A stretch of 10,754 bases of DNA from Prevotellaceae bacterium (GTDB taxonomy: Bacteria; Bacteroidota; Bacteroidia; Bacteroidales; UBA932): positions 1 to 10,754 of the forward strand of contig JAITMY010000033.1 in NCBI GenBank assembly GCA_031290755.1, read 5' to 3'. This document shows positions 1-6,631 of the stretch, in pieces. Every line of letters begins with the position of its first letter. The stretch's first letter is position 1. The notes under the pieces are model-generated. The model saw only the letters and a program-made list of their open reading frames with translations. It made no database searches and was not told the DNA's origin. The translations under genes were made by a program, and so were the position numbers.

Positions 1-1926
1 CGCCCCGCCGCCGCCGTGCAGGGCGACCTGTTCAGCGCCCTGCCCCCCGCAGCCCCCGCCCCTGCGCCGGCAGCCGACGCGCCCCCCCTCGCCCCCCGCC
101 CCCCGCTGGGCACCGCCGCCACCGTGCCCCACCGCTACCACCTCGCGCAGCGCGTGGACGAGGTGAGGGCGCTGCGCGACCTGCTCCTACAGCAGCGCGA
201 GTTCTGCTTCGACAGCGAAACCGACGGCCTCGACCCCGTAGACGCCGAGGTGGTGGGGCTGTCCTTCGCCGTGGCGCCCCACGAGGCGTGGTTCGTGCCC
301 CTGTCCCCCCGCGAGGAGGGCTTCGCCGAGCGGGTGGCGCTGCTGCGCGCCCCCCTCGAGCGCCCCGACATCGCCAAGGTGGGGCAGAACATCAAGTTCG
401 ACTACCTCGCGCTGAAGCGCCTCGGCATTGCCCTGCGCGGAAGCCTGCTCGACACCATGCTGGCGCACTACCTCCTCGAGCCCGACATGCGCCACGGCAT
501 GGACTACCTCGCCGAGGTGTACCTGGGCTACCGCCCCATCCCCATCGAGCAGCTCATCGGCAGCAAGAAGGGCGGGCAGGGGCGCATGTCGCAGGCGCCG
601 CTGGCGGAGCTGACCGAGTACGCCGCCGAGGATGCCGACGTTACCCTACAGCTGCGCCGCGTGCTGTTCGACATGCTCGACGCGCAGGGCCTGCGGCGCC
701 TCTACGAGGAGGTGGAGGCGCCGCTGGTGTACGTGCTGGGCGACATGGAGCGGGAGGGCGTGCGCATCGACGCCGTCGGCCTGCACGACTACGGCCGAGA
801 GCTGGCCGCCGACCTGCACCAGCTGGAGGACGAGGTGCGCCGCATGGCCGGCGAGCCGTCCCTCAACGTATTCTCGCCGAAGCAGCTCGGCGAGGTGCTG
901 TTCGACAAGCTCAAGATAGCCGACAAGGTGCGCACCACCGGCAAAACCAAGCAGTACTCCACCAGCGAGGACACCCTGACCGCCCTGCAAGACCGGCACC
1001 CCATCGTGGCCAAGATCCTCGAGCTGCGCGGCGTGAAGAAGCTCCTCTCGTCCTACGTCGAAACCCTGCCCTCGCTGGTGCACCGCCGCACGGGGCACCT
1101 GCACACGTCGTTCAACCAGACGGGCACCTCCACCGGCAGGCTCAGCAGCAGCAACCCCAACCTACAGAACATCCCCATCCGCGACGAGCGCGGGCGCGAA
1201 ATCCGCCGCGCCTTCATCCCCTCCGACGGCGAGCACCTGCTGCTGTCCGCCGACTACTCGCAGGTGGAGCTGCGGCTCATGGCGCACCTCAGCGCCGACC
1301 CCAACCTGATAGAGGCCTTCCTGCACGGCGAGGACATCCACGCGAGCACCGCCGCCAAGATCTTCCACGTGCCCCTCGCCGAGGTGAGCAAGGACCAGCG
1401 GCGCCACGCCAAGACCGCCAACTTCGGCATCATCTACGGCATTTCGGCCTTCGGGCTGTCGCAGCGCCTTGGCATACCCCGCGCCGAGGCGCGGGCGCTC
1501 ATCGAGGGCTACTTTGCCGCCTACCCGCAGGTGCAGCGCTACATGGCCACGGCGGTGAGCGCCGCCCGCGAGCAGGGCTACGTGGAGACCCTCTGCGGGC
1601 GCCGCCGCGCCCTGCCCGACATCGCCTCGGGCAACGCCGTGGTGCGCGGCTTCGCCGAGCGCTACGCCATCAACGCCCCCATCCAGGGCTCGGCGGCGGA
1701 CATCATCAAGCTCGCCATGGCGCGGGTGCACGCCCGCCTACAGGCCGAGGGCCTCCGCTCGCGCATGATCCTACAGGTGCACGACGAGCTGGTGCTCGAC
1801 GTTTACAAGCCCGAAGTAGAGGCCGTGCGGCAGCTCGTGGTGCGCGAAATGGAGGGCGCCTACCGCCTCCGCGTCCCCCTCGTGGCCGAGGCCGGCGTGG
1901 GCAGCACGTGGCTCGACGCCCACTAA
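1..1926 (+). CDS. polA: DNA polymerase I, C-terminal part (3'-5' exonuclease and polymerase domains); 5' end outside window
   Basis: The reading frame is open from base 1, so the gene starts upstream and the 5'-nuclease domain is not visible; 641 codons remain of a protein usually about 900-950 residues long. Residues below count from base 1. An Ala/Pro-rich linker (about 12-36) precedes the proofreading domain, which keeps all three exonuclease motifs: DSETDGLD (71-78), NIKFDY (130-135) and YAAED (207-211). The polymerase domain has motif A SADYSQVELR (D418, E423), the O-helix pattern R467-x3-K471-x7-YG with Phe 475 at the nucleotide-discrimination position, and motif C QVHDE (592-596). All catalytic acids are present, so both activities should work, as expected for repair synthesis and Okazaki fragment maturation. 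Unlike Taq-type enzymes, proofreading is kept. The stop is TAA at 1924. The identification is secure; only the missing N-terminus is unknown. Confidence 0.97.
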   Translation, partial: RPAAAVQGDLFSALPPAAPAPAPAADAPPLAPRPPLGTAATVPHRYHLAQRVDEVRALRDLLLQQREFCFDSETDGLDPVDAEVVGLSFAVAPHEAWFVPLSPREEGFAERVALLRAPLERPDIAKVGQNIKFDYLALKRLGIALRGSLLDTMLAHYLLEPDMRHGMDYLAEVYLGYRPIPIEQLIGSKKGGQGRMSQAPLAELTEYAAEDADVTLQLRRVLFDMLDAQGLRRLYEEVEAPLVYVLGDMEREGVRIDAVGLHDYGRELAADLHQLEDEVRRMAGEPSLNVFSPKQLGEVLFDKLKIADKVRTTGKTKQYSTSEDTLTALQDRHPIVAKILELRGVKKLLSSYVETLPSLVHRRTGHLHTSFNQTGTSTGRLSSSNPNLQNIPIRDERGREIRRAFIPSDGEHLLLSADYSQVELRLMAHLSADPNLIEAFLHGEDIHASTAAKIFHVPLAEVSKDQRRHAKTANFGIIYGISAFGLSQRLGIPRAEARALIEGYFAAYPQVQRYMATAVSAAREQGYVETLCGRRRALPDIASGNAVVRGFAERYAINAPIQGSAADIIKLAMARVHARLQAEGLRSRMILQVHDELVLDVYKPEVEAVRQLVVREMEGAYRLRVPLVAEAGVGSTWLDAH

Positions 1927-1977
1927 GCAGCGTTCGCGAGGGCGGCGGCGGGGGGCAGCCTTGCCCAAGGCAAAGAG

Positions 1978-2009
1978 TTTGGTAGTCTCAAAACCTTTGC
2001 CTACCTTTG
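1978..2009 (+). promoter_or_regulatory. Bacteroidota-type promoter for the HU/DUF4469 gene
   Basis: TTTG at 1978-1981 is followed after 20 bases by TACCTTTG at 2002-2009. This matches the Bacteroides consensus (TTTG at -33, 19-21 bases, TAnnTTTG at -7) without a mismatch. It predicts a transcript starting near 2015 with a leader of about 35 A-rich bases before the ATG at 2050. No Shine-Dalgarno sequence is visible, which is normal in this phylum. The promoter implies that the downstream gene is transcribed independently of polA. Confidence 0.78.
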
Positions 2010-2049
2010 CCCCCGTTGAGCAACTAATAACTACTAAACAAAAAACGCT

Positions 2050-2787
2050 ATGGCAACACTACACACGATTAAGGCGCACCTCTACGAGAACGCGCTAACT
2101 GCTGACCCCAACGACTACGTGGCAAGGGTCTGCTCCGAGCGCTCGCTGGGCGTGAAGGACATCTGCGAAAGCGCAGCTACGCGCGGCGGCGCCGACGTAT
2201 CGGCCTCGGCCATGGAGCACGCCGTGAGCCTCTTCCTAAAGGAGATGGGCTACCGGCTGTGCGACGGCTTCGGCGTGAACACCGGCTGGTTCATCGCCGC
2301 GCCCCACATCAGGGGCGTGTTCCACGGCCCCGACGAGCGCTTCGACCCCGCCAAGCAGCGCGTGCTGTTCGAGATCCAGCAGGGCGCAGAGCTGCGCAGG
2401 GAGCTGGAGCTGGTGAGCGTGGACATTCTCGGCGTGGCCGAAACCGGCCTGCACATCGCCCAGGTGGTGGACGTGAAGACGGGCAGCGTGAACGACGCCA
2501 TCACGCCCAGCCGCAACCTTAAAATCAGCGGGCACAAGCTCAAGGTGGTGGGCGACAACCCCGCCAACGGCGTGTACTTCGTGGCCGAGGGCACCGGCGC
2601 CAGCACCAAGGTAGAGGCCTCGGACATCGTAACGAACAACCCCGCCGAGCTGCTCGTGGTAGCCCCCGCGCTGGCGGCGGGCGCGTACCGGCTGAAGGTA
2701 AGCACGCAGTTTGCCGGCAGCAGCGTGCCGCTCAAAGAGCCACGCAGCCTTACGTTCGACAGGGTGCTCACCGTCAGCCGCCCGTAG
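2050..2787 (+). CDS. HU-like DNA-binding domain / DUF4469 protein
   Basis: This 245-residue protein has the architecture of a Bacteroidota family. An N-terminal HU/IHF-like fold (about residues 1-125; Pfam HU-DNA_bdg type) is joined to a DUF4469 domain (about 137-242). The N-terminal half carries the family-like stretches GFGVNTGWFIAAPHIRGVF (74-91) and FDPAKQRVLFE (98-108). The second half has the alternating strands typical of DUF4469: TGSVNDAITPSRNLKISG, PAELLVVAPALAAGAYRLKV and VPLKEPRSLTFDRVL. There is no signal peptide or membrane segment, so it is probably cytoplasmic and nucleoid-associated. Its exact role is not established; DNA binding is inferred from the fold family. The ATG at 2050 is preceded by an A-rich leader. 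The gene stands alone, with its own promoter upstream and a repeat array plus hairpin terminator downstream. Confidence 0.85.
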   Translation: MATLHTIKAHLYENALTADPNDYVARVCSERSLGVKDICESAATRGGADVSASAMEHAVSLFLKEMGYRLCDGFGVNTGWFIAAPHIRGVFHGPDERFDPAKQRVLFEIQQGAELRRELELVSVDILGVAETGLHIAQVVDVKTGSVNDAITPSRNLKISGHKLKVVGDNPANGVYFVAEGTGASTKVEASDIVTNNPAELLVVAPALAAGAYRLKVSTQFAGSSVPLKEPRSLTFDRVLTVSRP

Positions 2788-2792
2788 CCGCC

Positions 2793-2875
2793 CGCGTCAG
2801 GGGGGCTGATACGGGCGCGTCAGGGGGGCTGATACGGGCGTGTCAGGGGGGCTGACGCGGGCGTGTCAGGGGGGC
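2793..2875 (+). repeat. 23-bp tandem repeat, about 3.6 copies, with regularly spaced G-tracts
   Basis: A 23-bp unit (GGGCGYGTCA, six Gs, then CTGATAC) repeats with an exact period of 23: the TCAG core begins at 2797, 2820, 2843 and 2866. Copies differ by only a few substitutions, and the third reads CTGACGC instead of CTGATAC. Each unit has a short palindrome (TCAG, five Gs, CTGA). The plus strand has seven G-tracts alternating six and three Gs, and every intervening loop is exactly 7 bases, which fits the canonical G-quadruplex pattern. The array starts six bases after the stop codon of the HU/DUF4469 gene and lies in its 3' untranslated region. No function is known. Confidence 0.93.
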
Positions 2876-2948
2876 GGCGCTGGGCGGCTTCGCTCTGCTC
2901 GCAGCGACGGCAGCGTAGCCCCCTGCGGCGGCGGCGGCAGCAGGCAGC

Positions 2949-2985
2949 AAAAGCCTCCTCTCCCTTGGCGGGAGAGGAGGCTTTT
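2949..2985. terminator. Bidirectional Rho-independent terminator
   Basis: A perfect 16-bp inverted repeat (2949-2964 and 2970-2985) with a 5-base loop (TTGGC) has a GC-rich centre and is flanked by AAAA on the left and TTTT on the right. Each strand therefore reads as a GC-rich stem followed by a short U-tract. It lies between two convergent genes: the HU/DUF4469 gene from the left and the GH2 gene, whose stop codon is 22 bases to the right. It can serve both transcripts. The U-tract of four is short, but the stem is long and uninterrupted. Confidence 0.88.
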
Positions 2986-3006
2986 CGCGCGGCGGCGGCG
3001 GGGCGG

Positions 3007-6000
3007 CTACTGTAGCTCCACGTAGTGCACCTCCAGCCCCTGCACGCCGGCGGCGCTGAGGCGCAGGGTGTAGCTGCCGGCGTTGATCTGCGTGCCGGTG
3101 GTGGTGCTTAGGGTCTTGAACTTGCCGTCGGTGGTAGGCTCAAACTTCAGCGTGGCGGTGTGCAGCTGGGCGCCGGCGGCGTCTTCTACCTGCACGAGCA
3201 TGGGGATGGCGCTGCCGGTCTGGTTCCTATAGCGGATGTGCACGGCGTAGGTGTCGGCCACGCCCACGGCGAAGGGGAACTCTACGAACTCTTCGGTGGG
3301 GTTGGCGAAGTGGACGAAGGTGCGCTCGCCCTCCTGTAGGTACTGGATGCCCTCGCCGTAGTAGCGGGTGTAGGCTATCTCTACGCGGGTGGCGGGCCGC
3401 AGGTCGGCGGCAGGCTCGAGGGAGCCGCCGTAGGCGGCGGCCACTATGTACATGGGCGCCTGCCCGCTGACGTTGGGGCCGAGCATGGCCATTTCGCCCT
3501 TGGTGAAGTGGCGGGAGTAAACGGTGAAGGTGTCTCTGGCGGCGTTGGCGGCGTAGGTCTGCGTGGGCAGGTACTCCTTCATCCACGCGGGCTTTTCGCC
3601 GTAGCGCTCGGCGATGCCGATGTATACGTTGGCGTCGGCGGAGAGGGAGAAGGTGGCGCTTAGCCTGGCCTCGCCGGTGGTTTTGGGGACGCAGAGCCAC
3701 GTGGCGCCGTAGAGGGCTGGGGGCAGCGTGCTGAAGGCGGCCTCCTGCCGGTCGTCGGCGTACTGCTTGTCGCCCGTGTCCATCCACGGGGCTATGGCCC
3801 AGAGGTGGGACTTGGGGTAGTACTCCACCACGAGGTTGGTGATGAGGGGGGGCGCGGCGGGCGAAGGCTCTACGGAGCTGATGCTGCGCTGCCCGCTCTG
3901 GGTGCCTACGGCGATGCCGGCGATGACGGCCTGCCCGGCGGTAACCTTGGGGAAGGACAGGGTGAGGGTGCCGTTGGTAACGGTGGCGGGCACCTCGCGC
4001 TTGTAGGCGAAGCTGCCGCCTGCCTCGCGCCAGATGTCTAAGTCTTTGATGGCGGTGGCGCCGTTCACGGCCACGTCGAACACGCGCCACCCGGCGGCGT
4101 TGAGGTTGCCTCGGCCAAACCACGGCTCGACGAAGAGGAGCTCTACCGTGTAGCTGCCGTTGGGCAGGGGGAACTCGTAGGCGAGCTTGTGGCGCCCGTA
4201 GCGGAAGGTTTGGAAGAGGGTTCCGTCGAGGGTTCCGCCTATGAGGTCGTTGGTGCGGCGCTGGCTTCCGTAGAAGGGTGGCAGGCCGGCGTAGCCGTTG
4301 GTCCACGAGCGCGACCCCCAGGTGCTGCCGAAGCCCCAGGCGTCGGTGTCCACCTTGCAGGCGGCGTCGGCCTGCCACAGGTTGCCGTTGATGTCGGTGT
4401 AGTCTGGCCCGCCGCAGTTGACGCGGTAGAGGTAGCTGTAGCCTTCGCGCGGCTCGGTGAGGTTCTGCGGCTCGGTGGCCTCTACTATCTTGGCGGCGTA
4501 CTTGGACTTTGGGAGGTGGTGCAGCTGCACGAAGTCGGAGGCTGCCACGTCTCTGCTGCCGTCTATCCAGCCGTAGGCGTGGAGGAGGTTGCTGGTTACT
4601 TTGACGTTGTTGAAGGTGAAGTGGGCGCTTCCGCGGCGCTGCTGCTCGCCCAGCATGACGGTGTCGCACCAGAGCTGCACCTTGTCGCAGTTGGAGTATA
4701 TCACCACGTTGTTCTTCACGCCTGTGGTAATCCACCTGTCGGGCCAGGTGTGCATGGGGATATAGACCATTGGCTCTTGGGCTTTGGGGATGTTGTAGGC
4801 GCGGTACATGTAGAAGGCGTCCACCGGCTCGCCCCAGGCGGTGATGAGGCCTTTGTAGTTCACCGGCCCCAGGCGGTCTATTTCGCGCAGCCCCTCGCCG
4901 TTTTGGGTTCTGCCGGGGTTCTCGTGGGAGTTGAAGAGCCAGTGGAAGTGTCCGGCGGTCTTGCCCTTGGCCTGCTCTGCGAGGCGCATCTTCATCTCCA
5001 GCAGGGCGGTCATGCGGTCTTCGCTGAGCGAGGCTTCGGGGGTGTATCCGCCCTCGGTGTGCAGGTCGATGCTGCGCCACGCGCCGTACTCGCCGTTGAG
5101 GTGCTGCTGGGCCAGGTCGTCGGCGTAGGTGGCGGGGTCGCCGCCGTAGGTGCCCGACCAGTTCTGCACCACGTTCCAGTCGGCGCCCTTGCCGCCGTTG
5201 CAGGTGGTTACGGGTCGCTGCTTGGAGGCGGTGGGGTCGAGCTCGCGGATGATGGCTACGCACTCCTTCGCGAAGTCCTCCGGCAGGGAGCTTTCGTTTT
5301 GCAGCCCCCACATCACGAGCGAGGGGCTGTTGCGGCGCTCCTTCACCCACTCGGCGAGGAGGGTCTTGAAGTTCTGGCGGAAGTCTGGCGTGTCGAACCA
5401 CACGTGGGCCGAGAACTGTGTCCACCACGGCATCCCCAGCCTGTCCCAGTGCTGAGAGTAGCGGAGGTTGTGCGGCTGGTGGGCGTCTCTGAAGGCGTTG
5501 AAGCCTGCGGCGCGTATCTGCGCCACGCGGGCGTCAATTTGCGCTTGGGTAAAGGCGTGGCTGTTGCCCATGTTGTGCTCGTACTCGCACGTGCCGTTGA
5601 GGAGGAAGGGCTTGCCGTTGATGAGCAGCTGGCCGCTGCCGTCATTGCGCCCCACGGGCCAGCTCACCTTGCGGATGCCGAAGCTGCCGTTGGTGCGGTC
5701 GAATATCTTCTTGCCGTCGCCTATTTCGGTGGCCACCTTGTATAGGTAGGGCGACTCGGGCGACCAGAGGTTCAGGGGCTGGCTGGTGCTGTGCATGATG
5801 ACATGCTGAAAGATGTAGCTGGACTCTCCTGCTATATCCACCGTGGACTCCCGCCGGCCCACGCCCATGTTGTCGGCGTTCAGCAGGCGGGTGGTAACTG
5901 TTACCTTGCGTGCCTTGCTGCTGTAGTTCCGCACCTCGGTGTTGACGTATAGGGTAACGGCGTTGTCTGTGATTTTCTCGTCGTTCCACACGTGCACGCC

Positions 6001-6624
6001 GAACGGCTCTACGCGGACATCGCCGGTGGTTATCAGAGACACCGGCCTGAAGATGCCCAGGGGCTGGGAGCCTTCCGAGAAGCCCCACTCGCTGGAGCAG
6101 CCGCCGCACACCCAGGGCAGGTCGCTGACTTCGGCGGGGTGGTCGGCCCGCACGGCGAGCAGGTTGGTGGCGATGCTGCCGTACGTAAGCGCATCGGTAA
6201 CGTCAATGGTGAAGGTTGTTCGCCCACCGGCGTGCTGGCCTACCTCCTTGCCGTTGAGCCAAACGGTGGCGTAGGAGCCTACCCCCTCGAAGTAGAGGAA
6301 GTAGCGCCGGTTCTTTTCGTGGGCGCCTACGGTGAAGCTCCTCCGGTACCATGCGGAGCCGTGCAGGTTGCCGTGCTTCATGCGCCGGTAGCCTTGGTAG
6401 TCCTCCCAGTTGTGGGGGATGCTCACCGGCACCCAGTCGGGCGTAACAACGTAGGTGGGCAGCTCGAAGCCGCCGTGTAGCGTGCTCACGTCGCTGTACG
6501 CCGTAACCCACCCGCCGCTGTCCAGCGACACCTCTTCACGGAACCCTAATTCGCTCGGCTTTTGCGCAAAGGCACTTGCGCAGAGAAGGAGCGTAAAGCA
6601 GAAAGCAGAAAGTTTGTTTGTCAT
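3007..6624 (-). CDS. Secreted multidomain GH2 glycosidase (beta-galactosidase-like) with malectin and C-terminal beta-sandwich domains
   Basis: The 1205-residue product begins with a signal peptide (about 1-20, AFA before Gln 21). GH2 modules follow: sugar-binding domain (about 30-200; SIPHNWEDY, ATVWLNGKEVG), Ig-like domain (about 200-320) and TIM barrel (about 325-610). The likely acid/base is Glu 444 in WGLQNESS and the likely nucleophile Glu 512 in NGEYGAWRS; FRDAHQPHN (378-386) is the barrel motif. A further Ig-like segment (about 615-705) precedes a malectin/CBM57-like domain (about 727-908, starting YRVNCGGPDYTD). Next comes a beta-domain (about 930-1065) resembling modules in other Bacteroidota polysaccharide enzymes, then a CBM6/35-like C-terminus (about 1085-1205). 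No sorting domain for type IX secretion is visible, so the periplasm is the simplest location. The ATG lies 7 bases after the pectinesterase stop, implying co-transcription and a plant cell wall substrate, possibly pectin side chains. GH2 also includes glucuronidases, mannosidases and arabinopyranosidases, so the sugar specificity is inference. Confidence 0.92.
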   Translation of the reverse strand: MTNKLSAFCFTLLLCASAFAQKPSELGFREEVSLDSGGWVTAYSDVSTLHGGFELPTYVVTPDWVPVSIPHNWEDYQGYRRMKHGNLHGSAWYRRSFTVGAHEKNRRYFLYFEGVGSYATVWLNGKEVGQHAGGRTTFTIDVTDALTYGSIATNLLAVRADHPAEVSDLPWVCGGCSSEWGFSEGSQPLGIFRPVSLITTGDVRVEPFGVHVWNDEKITDNAVTLYVNTEVRNYSSKARKVTVTTRLLNADNMGVGRRESTVDIAGESSYIFQHVIMHSTSQPLNLWSPESPYLYKVATEIGDGKKIFDRTNGSFGIRKVSWPVGRNDGSGQLLINGKPFLLNGTCEYEHNMGNSHAFTQAQIDARVAQIRAAGFNAFRDAHQPHNLRYSQHWDRLGMPWWTQFSAHVWFDTPDFRQNFKTLLAEWVKERRNSPSLVMWGLQNESSLPEDFAKECVAIIRELDPTASKQRPVTTCNGGKGADWNVVQNWSGTYGGDPATYADDLAQQHLNGEYGAWRSIDLHTEGGYTPEASLSEDRMTALLEMKMRLAEQAKGKTAGHFHWLFNSHENPGRTQNGEGLREIDRLGPVNYKGLITAWGEPVDAFYMYRAYNIPKAQEPMVYIPMHTWPDRWITTGVKNNVVIYSNCDKVQLWCDTVMLGEQQRRGSAHFTFNNVKVTSNLLHAYGWIDGSRDVAASDFVQLHHLPKSKYAAKIVEATEPQNLTEPREGYSYLYRVNCGGPDYTDINGNLWQADAACKVDTDAWGFGSTWGSRSWTNGYAGLPPFYGSQRRTNDLIGGTLDGTLFQTFRYGRHKLAYEFPLPNGSYTVELLFVEPWFGRGNLNAAGWRVFDVAVNGATAIKDLDIWREAGGSFAYKREVPATVTNGTLTLSFPKVTAGQAVIAGIAVGTQSGQRSISSVEPSPAAPPLITNLVVEYYPKSHLWAIAPWMDTGDKQYADDRQEAAFSTLPPALYGATWLCVPKTTGEARLSATFSLSADANVYIGIAERYGEKPAWMKEYLPTQTYAANAARDTFTVYSRHFTKGEMAMLGPNVSGQAPMYIVAAAYGGSLEPAADLRPATRVEIAYTRYYGEGIQYLQEGERTFVHFANPTEEFVEFPFAVGVADTYAVHIRYRNQTGSAIPMLVQVEDAAGAQLHTATLKFEPTTDGKFKTLSTTTGTQINAGSYTLRLSAAGVQGLEVHYVELQ

Positions 6625-6631
6625 AGTCTTG

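Noticed and set aside
1961..1973. Short hairpin (TTGCC/GGCAA) as a polA terminator
   Set aside because: The stem is only 5 bp with a 3-base loop and no T-tract follows. It overlaps the region of the next promoter, so I do not call it.
288..1985. 565-codon open frame overlapping polA in another frame on the same strand
   Set aside because: The translation is almost all Arg, Ala, Pro and Gly, as expected for a shifted frame in high-GC DNA, while polA shows every catalytic motif.
2793..2875. CRISPR array
   Set aside because: The 23-bp units are directly abutting with no variable spacers, and no cas gene is nearby. It is a simple tandem repeat.
2840..3025. 61-codon open frame across the repeat array and terminator
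   Set aside because: It is built from the repeat units and runs through the terminator hairpin. It has no promoter or leader of its own and the product has no recognisable feature.
4189..5745. Long open frame (518 codons) on the plus strand opposite the GH2 gene
   Set aside because: It is antisense to a gene with clear GH2 motifs. Its translation is a low-complexity run of Gly, Val and Ala typical of the complement of high-GC codons, with no recognisable domain.
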